A DNA stretch of 12,695 bases from JACKCP01 sp034007295 (GCA_034007295.1 JAVERC010000069.1:1-12695), one strand, 5' to 3'; numbered from the stretch's first letter, positions 1-6,862 are shown. Translations and numbers: made by a program. Notes: generated from the letters alone by a model not told the origin.

Positions 1-88
1 TAACCAAAAAACATCTTTCTCATAATTTTCTCATAATTTTTTAGAAAAATAATTTCATTTTTTGAGGCCTGATTTTATAAAATTTGAT

Positions 89-110
89 GTTTTCGTTCAG
101 CCACTATCTA
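89..110. repeat. Possible end fragment of the dispersed repeat element
   Basis: The minus strand here contains GCTGAACGAAAAC (complement of 89-101), identical over 13 bases to the left terminus of the repeats at 10656 and 12575. The adjacent outer bases resemble the TAGT-G stretch that precedes those termini. The interior of the element is not recognisable in 1-88, so this is either a heavily decayed end or a chance match. Confidence 0.3.
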
Positions 111-158
111 GAAAAGCCTGTAAAAAAATCTGATTTTAAAGACCTGTTAAAAAATTTA

Positions 159-200
159 TATCCGGCTAAAACTATAGAAAAAACATAATTTTGCCGGATA
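159..200 (-). terminator. Hairpin terminator candidate downstream of the dCache chemoreceptor
   Basis: An inverted repeat pairs TATCCGGC (159-166) with GCCGGATA (193-200), and the stem extends inward through AAAA/TTTT with one bulged base. The loop is long, about 16-18 bases. Read on the minus strand it lies 8 bases after the stop codon of the chemoreceptor gene and is followed by a T-rich run (complement of about 145-158). Position and U-tract fit an intrinsic terminator; the long loop makes this uncertain. Confidence 0.5.
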
Positions 201-207
201 ATCTTCT

Positions 208-2199
208 TTAATACTTGAATTTTTTCATCAGCGTATTTAATTCAGCTGCCATTTTGTCCAGTCCAAAAGAATTTTTGCTTACAGTTTCAGAAGACTTAAG
301 AACGTTTTCAATCACGTTGCTTATAACTGAAATATCATTTGAAATGGATTCAATTACATTGTGGGTTTGGGCTGCATTTTTACTGACATCTTCAACTCCG
401 TATGATGCCTGGGTTATATTATTTGATATTTCATCTGTTGCTGAATTTTGTTCTTCAATTGCTGCTGCAATGGAGGCATTAATTTCGTTTATATCTGAAA
501 TAATTTTACTTATAAGATTTATTGCCTCTACAGATTCCTTGGAGCTTGTCTGAATTTCATTTATTTTATTTTTAATATCCTGGGCTGAAATTGCAGTTTG
601 AGAAGCAAGTTCTTTTATTTCAGAAGCAACAACAGCAAAGCCTTTTCCTGATTCTCCTGCTCTTGCAGCTTCTATTGTTGCATTTAGAGCAAGAAGATTT
701 GTCTGTTCAGAAATATCGCTTATAACCTCAATTACTTTTCCAATATTTACAGCTGATTCATCAAGTGCCTGCATTTTTTTAATGGCACTTCCAGACTGAT
801 TAACAGCATCCTCTGAAATTTCCCTTGCTTTTTCTGAGTTTTTGGCAATTTCTCTTATTGTGGAAGAGAGTTCTTCAGAAGCAGAGGCAACCATATTTAA
901 ATTAGTTGAGGCTTCTTCAATACTTGAAACAATTGAATTCATAGAGGCTGCTGTTTCCTCGGCTGATACAGAAACTGATTCTGATTTTTTTGAAGCTTCA
1001 TTGCTTTTTTCTTCAAGATTTTCAGACAGATTTAAAAAAGTTTCGGATGATTTTTTTAAATCCAGTGCATTTTGTGAAATATCTTTTACCATAGAAACCA
1101 TATTTTCAAGGAATTCGTTGAAATATTTTGCCATTTCACCTGTTTCATCATTTGTTTCAACACTTATTCGTTTGGTCAAATCTCCCTGGCCATCTGCAAT
1201 TTCTTTTAAAATTTCAGTTGTTTTAATTATTGGTCTTGCAATTTTGCCTGAAAGGAAAAAACCTGCAAAAAGAGCTGCTATAAAGAATAATAATGCGAGC
1301 ATTGTCATAAGCAAGATAAAATTATTAACCCCTTCCATAACTTCTTCTCCAGGAATCAGGCCAAAAAATTCCCAGTTTAAAAGATTAGTTTTGTAGTGGA
1401 TTGTGTAGTATTCTTTTTCATCAAGAACTATTTTTTTTTGTTTATCTAAAAGTTTTTCATAGCCTTTTTTACCGGTTTCAGAAAAATTTTTAAAAACTGT
1501 GTCTTTGTCATGTGGATTGGCAAGAATTGTCCCGTCATCCTTTGCAAGAAGCATAAATCCAGTTTTGCCTATTTTTATTTTTTCTATAATTACTGTAAGT
1601 GTGTCAAGGGATACATCAACTCCGCCTACACCCTGGATAGAGCCGTTTTTTTTAATAGGTGAAATAATTGAAATGGTTATGTCTTTGCTTGTTGAAAGAT
1701 ATGGCTCAGTAATTGTTGTTTTTCCTGCATTAATGCCGTCTTTGTACCAGGGGCGGGTTCTTGGGTCATATCCTGGCGGAAGCTCATCATTTGTAGCAAG
1801 CAGAACCTCACCATCAGAAGAACCAGCAAATACTTCAACATAGGATTTATGGGTATCAAGAAGTCTTTTCATTGATTCCCAGATTTTTAAAGATTTTTCT
1901 CCAGCAGATTCAGGGGGGATGTTTACAGGGGATTTTGTATTAAGATATGAAGTCATATTCCCTTTGAGTTCTTTTATATCAGGATTTGAAACAAATAAAT
2001 CTATTGTTTCCTCAAGGTCATTGAAAAAGAATTTAAAGGCGGTTTCAATCTGGATCATTTCCCTTATTCCTGCATCTGAAAAGGATTTTAAATTCGTTTT
2101 GTAAATATTTATTCCAAGGAAAATACAGATTAAAACAAGTGGAATAAGGGTAAGGGATGTCATTGAAAAAATAATTTTTTTGCGTAGACTAAGTTTCAT
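208..2199 (-). CDS. Methyl-accepting chemotaxis protein with dCache sensor, probable amino-acid receptor
   Basis: A 663-residue transmembrane chemoreceptor that would sense a periplasmic ligand and control the CheA kinase. Order: a membrane helix at about 9-31; a periplasmic double-Cache domain at about 40-285 with the signature YDPRTRPWYKD at 144-154; a second membrane helix at about 292-317; HAMP at about 318-370 (GQGDLTKRI); and a long coiled-coil signalling domain whose hairpin tip is at about 492-530 (EQTNLLALNATIEAARAG). The residues Y144, R149, W151, Y152, D154, Y167 and D195 have the spacing of the amino-acid-binding motif known for dCache_1 receptors such as PctA; that match is from memory. 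The C-terminus is KKFKY, with no CheR-binding pentapeptide. The start is supported by AAAGG 8 bases upstream. The gene diverges from the rsmE unit across about 100 bases. Specific ligand unknown. Confidence 0.95.
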   Translation of the reverse strand: MKLSLRKKIIFSMTSLTLIPLVLICIFLGINIYKTNLKSFSDAGIREMIQIETAFKFFFNDLEETIDLFVSNPDIKELKGNMTSYLNTKSPVNIPPESAGEKSLKIWESMKRLLDTHKSYVEVFAGSSDGEVLLATNDELPPGYDPRTRPWYKDGINAGKTTITEPYLSTSKDITISIISPIKKNGSIQGVGGVDVSLDTLTVIIEKIKIGKTGFMLLAKDDGTILANPHDKDTVFKNFSETGKKGYEKLLDKQKKIVLDEKEYYTIHYKTNLLNWEFFGLIPGEEVMEGVNNFILLMTMLALLFFIAALFAGFFLSGKIARPIIKTTEILKEIADGQGDLTKRISVETNDETGEMAKYFNEFLENMVSMVKDISQNALDLKKSSETFLNLSENLEEKSNEASKKSESVSVSAEETAASMNSIVSSIEEASTNLNMVASASEELSSTIREIAKNSEKAREISEDAVNQSGSAIKKMQALDESAVNIGKVIEVISDISEQTNLLALNATIEAARAGESGKGFAVVASEIKELASQTAISAQDIKNKINEIQTSSKESVEAINLISKIISDINEINASIAAAIEEQNSATDEISNNITQASYGVEDVSKNAAQTHNVIESISNDISVISNVIENVLKSSETVSKNSFGLDKMAAELNTLMKKFKY

Positions 2200-2297
2200 T
2201 TAAAAACCTTTCATTTTTTTGATAAAAATGTAGACATAACAATTGGTAAGCAATTATAAAAACAAAAAAATAACTGATTGAAACAGAGCGAACATAA

Positions 2298-2477
2298 ATG
2301 AATTCAAAACAAAAATTAGCTGGAATTATAAAAAAAATAGAAGCAGAATTTAAAAATACCAAAATTGAACTTGTTAAAAATGAAGATATTATAAATTATT
2401 TTCATAATAAAGAAAATGCAAATTTGGTTCAGAAAAAATTTTTATTCGGGTCAAGTGAAAAAGAAAATGTTTCCTAA
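2298..2477 (+). CDS. Small unknown ORF (59 aa) overlapping rsmE
   Basis: An ATG-initiated reading frame of 59 codons begins MNSKQKLAGIIKKIEAEFKN and ends in SEKENVS. It is Lys/Glu/Asn-rich, predicted mostly helical, and has no signal peptide or membrane segment. I do not recognise a family. Its stop codon overlaps the favoured rsmE start: the ATG at 2467 lies inside its last codons, an arrangement typical of translational coupling, which is the main argument that it is real. No convincing Shine-Dalgarno precedes it; GAG occurs in AGAGCG about 8 bases upstream. It occupies most of the gap between the divergent chemoreceptor and rsmE. It could also be the remaining start of a truncated gene, or non-coding leader. 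Confidence 0.4.
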   Translation: MNSKQKLAGIIKKIEAEFKNTKIELVKNEDIINYFHNKENANLVQKKFLFGSSEKENVS

Positions 2478-3180
2478 TAAGACAATTATAAGAGTAAAAA
2501 GAATTAATGAAAAACCAGGTTTTTTTATTTGTGAGAAGAGATTGATAGAATTATGGAAGGCCAGAAAAGGAGAGGCTCTTACAGTTATGGATGAATCATT
2601 GGCCTGGCATCGTGCAAGATTTGAAGATTTTATTGGAGATTATTCCTTATTAAAACCGATTGAAAAAATTAAAAGCCCTGAGGCTAAAATTTTTATAAGT
2701 CTTTTTCAGGCGGTACCGGAAAAAGAAAGGATGGAGCTTATAATTGAAAAGGCTGCTGAGCTGGGTGTTATGGAAATTATTCCTGTGATTACTTCAAAAT
2801 CTTCATGTATAAGTAAAAGAGATGAAAAACAAAAAAAATCTCATAACTGGCCAAAAATTGCATTAAAAGCTTCAAAACAATGCAGAAGAGGAAGCATTTT
2901 AAAAATTTGTTCTGAAAAAAAATTTTTGGACTGCTTTTATAATTGTAATAATTCTTTAATTTTATTTCTCAATGAAAAGGAAAATTTGCTAGTATTAAAG
3001 GATGTTGATTTTAGCAATATAGAGTATGTTCATATCTTTAATGGCCCTGAAGGAGGATTTTCAGATATCGAAAGATCTTGGTTTCAAAAAAATAAAGCTG
3101 TTTCTGTAAGCCTTGGCCCTAGAATTTTAAGAACAGAAACTGCTGCTATATTTTCCTGCTCATATTTATCTTGTTTATAG
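2467..3180 (+). CDS. rsmE: 16S rRNA (uracil1498-N3)-methyltransferase RsmE
   Basis: A cytoplasmic SPOUT-class methyltransferase that would transfer a methyl group from S-adenosylmethionine to N3 of U1498 in 16S rRNA. Numbering from the ATG at 2467 (237 aa), the C-terminal half shows the knot-forming SAM-binding motifs: EKAAELGV at about 94-101, GPEGGF at 193-198 and LGPRILRTETA at 216-226. The N-terminal PUA-like part is weakly conserved. The frame is open back to an ATG at 2416 (254 aa), but the extra 17 residues do not look like an RsmE start. The 2467 ATG overlaps the stop of the preceding small ORF, so I prefer it; neither start has a strong Shine-Dalgarno. Length is near the family's usual 230-250. 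No clear terminator follows. Confidence 0.9.
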   Translation: MFPNKTIIRVKRINEKPGFFICEKRLIELWKARKGEALTVMDESLAWHRARFEDFIGDYSLLKPIEKIKSPEAKIFISLFQAVPEKERMELIIEKAAELGVMEIIPVITSKSSCISKRDEKQKKSHNWPKIALKASKQCRRGSILKICSEKKFLDCFYNCNNSLILFLNEKENLLVLKDVDFSNIEYVHIFNGPEGGFSDIERSWFQKNKAVSVSLGPRILRTETAAIFSCSYLSCL

Positions 3181-3191
3181 TTTTGTTAATA

Positions 3192-3277
3192 CAGAAACAT
3201 GGGACATCCTGATCCTTTAGGCGTTTCAAGCAAGTATCTTAAGTAAGACTTTAGTCTTTTAATCGCAAAACTTATAC
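3192..3277 (+). pseudogene. Remnant of the 3' end of a porin gene, paralogue of 4374-5624
   Basis: This stretch aligns without gaps from 3204 to 3277 to positions 5540-5613 inside the 3' end of the intact porin gene, at roughly 80% nucleotide identity. Eleven more bases (3192-3202) match 5523-5533 with one mismatch, separated by a 5-base deletion. The corresponding frame (3205-3276) reads HPDPLGVSSKYLK, stop, DFSLLIAKLI, against HHDPLGVSSKGLK-E-DWTLLSAKLT in the intact protein: a Glu codon has become TAA. Substitutions such as Trp to Phe suggest a diverged paralogue rather than a recent copy. Homology ends before the final strand, and no upstream part remains, since rsmE stops 11 bases before it. 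Confidence 0.85.
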
Positions 3278-3477
3278 CTGAATTGAGGGATTTTCAAATT
3301 TGCTTCATATAACTTCAGATTATATAAAGCTGTGTTTTGCGGGGTCTTATTCAATTTAATGCATAAAATGTGGCAAGATTGGATAGACCACCGGGTTTCA
3401 TACCCTTAGGTTATGATATGCTTAAGTCATTAAAATTTTTTAAATTTAAAAATATGAAGCACTTAATTCAGGTCACA

Positions 3478-3593
3478 GCTGAATAAAAGCAATCTTTTTT
3501 GTCCATTTTAAAGTCAAATTTAAAACTTAATCTTCAAAATAACCAAATATCTTATAAGTGAAAAACAAATTTTAGATTTCGGCTGCTTTTATT
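3478..3593. repeat. Diverged copy of the dispersed inverted-repeat element
   Basis: The left part, from GCTGAATAAAAGCA through CTTTTTTGTCCATT and onward to about 3560, aligns with the element at 10656 at roughly 75% identity. The ends carry a perfect 10-base inverted repeat, AATAAAAGCA (3482-3491) with TGCTTTTATT (3584-3593). The terminal sequence differs from that of the other copies (CGAAAACG/CGTTTTCG) yet still pairs within this copy. Confidence 0.7.
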
Positions 3594-3773
3594 ATTTAAA
3601 ATGTCAAAAACTATTGTTTTTTTATTTATGAGCATCTTTGAGCTTATATTGTATTCAATGGAGAAATTTTGATGTCTTATGGAATATAAGTTACTATTTG
3701 AAAAATATTTAACAAATCAAATCTATAATATAATTGTAAACATTGTATTTGTTTGTTATTTTTAAATTTATAT

Positions 3774-3789
3774 TTTAACAGCTGTTAAA
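3774..3789. promoter_or_regulatory. 16-bp perfect palindrome upstream of the PstS-like/porin operon
   Basis: TTTAACAGCTGTTAAA is a perfect palindrome 128 bases before the start codon at 3918. It has no spacer and no T-tract, so it is more like a binding site for a dimeric regulator than a terminator. No specific regulator is recognised, and chance is possible in such AT-rich sequence. Confidence 0.3.
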
Positions 3790-3906
3790 TGTGGATTGAT
3801 ATAGAAATTCAACTTTTTTTACTCAAGTTTAAAATTTTAAAAATTAATTTTACTCTGTCTTGATTCAGGGGAAAAGTTGATTTTTGTTATTTAATTATAT
3901 TATTTC

Positions 3907-3914
3907 AAGGAGGG
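3907..3914 (+). promoter_or_regulatory. Strong Shine-Dalgarno of the PstS-like gene
   Basis: AAGGAGGG lies 3 bases before the ATG at 3918 and contains the complete AGGAGG anti-anti-SD sequence. It is the strongest ribosome-binding site in the window and fixes this start; high expression of the operon is an inference. Confidence 0.7.
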
Positions 3915-3917
3915 AAA

Positions 3918-4361
3918 ATGGGGCTGCGGTTAAGGGTTAATCAAATGGTTGCAGGATTGGTTTTTCTTTTGGTTTCACTTTGTTTTTGTATTTCTTTGTT
4001 TGCAGGCGAAGTAATTATAATCGTAAACAAAAATGTAAGTGAGTCAAAGCTGAGTGCTAGCGAAATAAAAGACATTTTTCTTGGTGAGAAAACCAGCTGG
4101 CAGGACAATAAAAAGGTCAACTTTGTTATATTAAAAGATTCTGAAGTTCATAGGGAATTTTTGGAAAAATATGTGGATAAAACTCCAATGGGTTACAATT
4201 CATTTTGGAAAAAACTTGTTTTCGTAGGAAAGGGAAAAGCTCCGACAAGTTTTTCATCTGCAAAGGAACTTGTTGACTATGTAGCCAAAACCGACGGAGC
4301 AATAGGCTATATTTCAAGCGAAGAAAAAACTGCTGAAGTAAAAATTATTGAACCAAAATAA
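3918..4361 (+). CDS. Small PstS-like periplasmic phosphate-binding-family protein
   Basis: A 147-residue exported protein of the PBP-like superfamily related to phosphate-binding PstS, about half the length of a full PstS. An N-terminal signal peptide covers about residues 1-29 (hydrophobic stretch 12-28, cleavage near FAG). The mature part has the hallmarks of this short family: LSASEIKDIFLGEKTSW (45-61), HREFLEKYV, FWKKLVFVGKG (96-106), and the C-terminal DGAIGYI (126-132). No phosphate transport permease or ATPase genes are nearby. The porin-like gene begins 12 bases downstream, so the two are surely co-transcribed and may act together in the envelope. Binding of phosphate or another oxyanion is a family-based guess; the short form lacks part of the two-lobed fold and may have another role. 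Confidence 0.85.
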   Translation: MGLRLRVNQMVAGLVFLLVSLCFCISLFAGEVIIIVNKNVSESKLSASEIKDIFLGEKTSWQDNKKVNFVILKDSEVHREFLEKYVDKTPMGYNSFWKKLVFVGKGKAPTSFSSAKELVDYVAKTDGAIGYISSEEKTAEVKIIEPK

Positions 4362-4373
4362 GGAGCTTTTCTA

Positions 4374-5624
4374 ATGAAAAAAATAAACTTTTTAATAATA
4401 CTTCTATGTCTTTTTTCTGCATCAGGCATTAAAGCTTACGAGCTGGGCAATATTGATATTCATGGTTTTCTTTCCCAGGGTTATATGTGGACAACAGATA
4501 ATAATTATCTTGGAGAAACAGACAGTGGAACTTTTCAATTTAATGAATATGGAATAAATTTTAGCACTGATCTAACAGATAATTTAAGGTTTGGCCTTCA
4601 GTTTTTTGGAAGGGATCTTGGCAAAACTGGTAATGACGAGCTTACAATTGACTGGGCATATCTAGATTATAGATATCGTGACTGGCTTGGTGTAAGGGTT
4701 GGCAATGTAAAGCTTGTTTTAGGTCTATATAATGAATACAGAGATATGGATATGCTGAGAACAACTATATTTCTTCCCCAGTCAATTTATATTGAGCTTT
4801 GGAGAGATACCTTCGCAGCAGTTAAGGGTATTACATTTTATGGCAATAAAAGGCTTGGGTCTTTGGGTAAATTTTCATATACCGCACAGATAGGCCAGCT
4901 TCCAACAAAGGATAATACAGGATTTGTTGATTTAATGGAGTCAAGATCTGTATTTAAACAAAATAATGTTGAGATTACAGACGTTGATGCAGGTTATGTG
5001 TCAACAATTGGCCTTGGCTGGGATACTCCTGTAAAAGGTTTTAAACTTAATTATACAATGTATAATCTAAATGACTTTGATGCAGAAGGTAAATCATCAA
5101 TTACAACAGGTGTGGGGCCTTCAGGGCTGCCTTATTCATATTTAGGTAAATTTAAATATAAAACAACAAAAATGTGGGGTCTTATTGGAGGCTTTGAATA
5201 TTCAAAAGGCGATCTTTTGCTTGCCGGAGAATATATGAAATCTGAGTATAAGGCCAGAGGAGATGTTTTTGCCGATCTTCCTGTAGGAGAATTTGAGACC
5301 AGCCTTCCTGCACAAGGGTGGTATGTTTCAAGTTCATATAGATTTACAGATCTTTTTTCAGCAGCTCTTACATATTCAGACTATATACCAAATACAGACG
5401 ATAGAGACGGTGATGAATTTAAAAAGATTGGAGAAAAAGATTTTAAGGCATGGCTTAAAACTGTTACCTTATCAACTAGATTTGACATTAATTCATTTGT
5501 TGTATTTAAAATGGAAGCAAGCCAGAACCATGGATGGGGACATCATGATCCTTTAGGGGTTTCAAGCAAGGGGCTTAAGGAAGACTGGACACTTTTAAGT
5601 GCAAAACTTACAGTAAGCTTCTGA
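4374..5624 (+). CDS. Outer-membrane beta-barrel porin-like protein
   Basis: A 416-residue protein with a clear signal peptide (about 1-22, ending GIKA) followed by IDIHGFLSQGYMWTTDNN, a first-strand pattern common in proteobacterial porin-like proteins. The rest is rich in alternating aromatic/hydrophobic strands (for example FGLQFFGRDLG, WYVSSSYRFTDLFSAALTYSDY), and the protein ends in the strand SAKLTVSF with a terminal Phe, the usual BAM-recognised end of outer-membrane barrels. Length suits a 14-18 strand barrel; the strand number is not determined. AAGGAG lies 8 bases before the ATG. It is the second gene of an operon with the PstS-like protein, a pairing I believe recurs in Desulfobacterota. 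A broken paralogue of its 3' end lies at 3192-3277. The transported substrate is unknown. Confidence 0.85.
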   Translation: MKKINFLIILLCLFSASGIKAYELGNIDIHGFLSQGYMWTTDNNYLGETDSGTFQFNEYGINFSTDLTDNLRFGLQFFGRDLGKTGNDELTIDWAYLDYRYRDWLGVRVGNVKLVLGLYNEYRDMDMLRTTIFLPQSIYIELWRDTFAAVKGITFYGNKRLGSLGKFSYTAQIGQLPTKDNTGFVDLMESRSVFKQNNVEITDVDAGYVSTIGLGWDTPVKGFKLNYTMYNLNDFDAEGKSSITTGVGPSGLPYSYLGKFKYKTTKMWGLIGGFEYSKGDLLLAGEYMKSEYKARGDVFADLPVGEFETSLPAQGWYVSSSYRFTDLFSAALTYSDYIPNTDDRDGDEFKKIGEKDFKAWLKTVTLSTRFDINSFVVFKMEASQNHGWGHHDPLGVSSKGLKEDWTLLSAKLTVSF

Positions 5625-5638
5625 TGCATCAAAAATTA

Positions 5639-5661
5639 GGGCAGAGCTTTTCTGCCCTTTT
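5639..5661. terminator. Intrinsic terminator between convergent operons
   Basis: GGGCAGA (5639-5645) pairs perfectly with TCTGCCC (5651-5657) around a 5-base loop and is followed by TTTT and then another T-rich run. It lies 15 bases after the porin stop. On the opposite strand the stem is followed by TAATTTTT, so it may also end the minus-strand operon that stops at 5709. Confidence 0.85.
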
Positions 5662-5708
5662 GGTAGTTTTTTGTTTCATGTAGTTTTTTAAAAATAATTT
5701 GATAAGTT

Positions 5709-6104
5709 TTATTTTATGCTGCTAATGACTATGTCATCTTTGGTGCCGTGAATCTTGTCTTTTCCCGAGCTTGAAATAAAAAAATCATTTCTTTTATTTA
5801 GGGTTTTGTAAATATATGGCTCTTTTAATCTGTCTATAGGGAAATTATAAACAAACTTTTTTGAAAGATTTTCTTTAAACCAGTGAGAGAATCTGTGCTC
5901 AGGGGGATAAAGGCCTTGTTTACTTTTTTCTAGATCAAGATTTGTTTTAATTAGAATTAAATCCTGTTTTATCTGCCATATTTTGTAAGAATTTACTATA
6001 TTGCTGCCTAAGTTTTCAAGCTTTTTGCTAAAACCTGAAATAATTCCAATAGAAATAAGAATAAAAAAAAGAAATCTATATTTTTTTAATATGTGATCTG
6101 CCAT
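5709..6104 (-). CDS. Small membrane-anchored protein resembling a type II secretion pseudopilin (GspG-like)
   Basis: A 131-residue protein with one N-terminal membrane helix (about 10-25), then a helical segment (about 30-62) and a C-terminal part resembling the end of the major pseudopilin GspG. Residues 89-99 (FPIDRLKEPYIYK) recall the DPWGxPYxY region, and SSSGKDKIHGTKDDI (111-125) recalls the calcium-binding SxGxDGxxGGxxxxxDI loop. The prepilin-peptidase signature (Gly-Phe-Thr-Leu-x-Glu) at the start of the helix is missing, so it is probably not processed as a normal pseudopilin. No other type II secretion gene is in the window. The start codon lies 2 bases beyond the stop of the DtxR-type gene, so the two are co-transcribed. 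No clear Shine-Dalgarno is seen, which suggests coupled translation. Function unknown. Confidence 0.7.
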   Translation of the reverse strand: MADHILKKYRFLFFILISIGIISGFSKKLENLGSNIVNSYKIWQIKQDLILIKTNLDLEKSKQGLYPPEHRFSHWFKENLSKKFVYNFPIDRLKEPYIYKTLNKRNDFFISSSGKDKIHGTKDDIVISSIK

Positions 6105-6106
6105 TT

Positions 6107-6862
6107 TTAGTATGGGAGTATTTTTATATTATCAGCTTCATCTCCCCTTATGGTTAGATTATAGCCTCTGGTTTTTATGATGACTGACTGATTGTCTTTT
6201 CCAATAACCTGAAGAATTGATCCTCTTCCTGCACCGATTTCTAAAAACTGCTGAAAGGCAGAAGAATTTTTATTGAGTTGAGATATTTTCCCAAGTTGAT
6301 TTATCTCCATATCCTTTAAAAGAACTTGGTTATTAGTTTTGCTTTGGTAGATATCTCTTTTATCTTTAAGTGCTTTAAGACAGGTGTCTATACAGGTCTT
6401 GCAGTCGCCTGTTAAAATTGATTCCTCACAATGTCTTGTAAAGCCTTTGATCAGGTCTTCCCCTGCTCTTGGACAAATTTGAAGAAAATCTACAAATAAG
6501 ATAAGCTTATCAAGAATTTCTTTTGGAACCTCATGTTCCATTTTGCAGGCAGCTTCTTCAGCAGTATCTTCATTTATGCAAAGTATTTTTACAAAAAAGT
6601 TTTTAAGGGCAAGATGTCTTCTTATAATATCCTTTGCAATTTCATTTCCTGACGGGGTAAGGGTGATCAAATCATATGGAGCGTAGTTTACAAGGCCTTT
6701 TTGAGAAAGGGTTCTTAGTGCTCCTGTAACAGAAGAATTATTGACTTTAAGTCTTGATGCTATGTCTTTTGCCCTTGCTGCATGTTTCTCACAGACAACA
6801 TGATAAATTGCCTCAAGATAGTCTTCAAGGCTTGCACTTAATTTTTTTTCTTTAATTTTCAT
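6107..6862 (-). CDS. DtxR/MntR-family metal-dependent transcriptional repressor with FeoA-like C-terminal domain
   Basis: A 251-residue cytoplasmic regulator that would bind DNA as a dimer when loaded with Fe(II) or Mn(II). Domains: winged HTH at about 8-72 (SLEDYLEAIY, then DIASRLKVNNSSVTGALRTLSQKGLV), metal-binding/dimerisation at about 75-130, a cysteine-rich linker at 130-165, and a FeoA/SH3-like domain at about 178-249. Likely metal ligands are D14, E17, H83, C106, E109 and H110. D14/E17 resemble MntR, while the Cys in CKMEHE (106-111) matches DtxR/IdeR. The linker holds C130, C145, C154, C157 and C161, an extra possible metal or redox site not present in DtxR or MntR. GGAG lies about 13 bases before the ATG. 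The nearest downstream gene is the pseudopilin-like protein; no iron or manganese transporter is adjacent, so its targets are elsewhere or it regulates itself. Confidence 0.93.
   Translation of the reverse strand: MKIKEKKLSASLEDYLEAIYHVVCEKHAARAKDIASRLKVNNSSVTGALRTLSQKGLVNYAPYDLITLTPSGNEIAKDIIRRHLALKNFFVKILCINEDTAEEAACKMEHEVPKEILDKLILFVDFLQICPRAGEDLIKGFTRHCEESILTGDCKTCIDTCLKALKDKRDIYQSKTNNQVLLKDMEINQLGKISQLNKNSSAFQQFLEIGAGRGSILQVIGKDNQSVIIKTRGYNLTIRGDEADNIKILPY

Larger units (their letters stand above)
3181..3917. other. 737-bp intergenic region with decayed sequence
   Basis: No intact gene is supported here. In order it holds a porin 3' remnant (3192-3277), an unassigned AT-rich part, a 38-codon GTG-initiated frame (3370-3486, contains DRPPGFIPLGYDML) that I cannot assign, a diverged copy of the dispersed repeat (3478-3593), a 23-codon ATG frame at 3601 judged to be chance, and a 16-bp palindrome (3774-3789). 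No tRNA cloverleaf was seen. The last 100 bases must contain the promoter of the PstS-like/porin operon, but I cannot place its -35 and -10 boxes with confidence. Confidence 0.6.

Noticed and set aside
842..1396. 184-codon plus-strand frame
   Set aside because: It is antisense to the dCache chemoreceptor; Ser/Ile/Phe-rich translation arises from the codon pattern of the coiled coil. The same applies to frames at 215-553, 1499-1843, 11056-11343 and 11368-11691.
2416..2466. Earlier ATG start for rsmE (17 extra residues)
   Set aside because: No better Shine-Dalgarno, basic residues unlike a normal RsmE start, and deeper overlap with the preceding small ORF; the 2467 start is preferred but not proven.
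3381..3412. Small hairpin GGGT-TTCAT-ACCC as a possible ncRNA or tRNA arm
   Set aside because: Only a 4-bp stem; no cloverleaf or other structured RNA could be built around it.
3601..3672. 23-codon ATG frame with a hydrophobic stretch
   Set aside because: Too short, no ribosome-binding site, and composition expected by chance from T-rich sequence.
5663..5689. Direct repeat GTAGTTTTTT
   Set aside because: Ten bases in T-rich sequence after a terminator; not significant.
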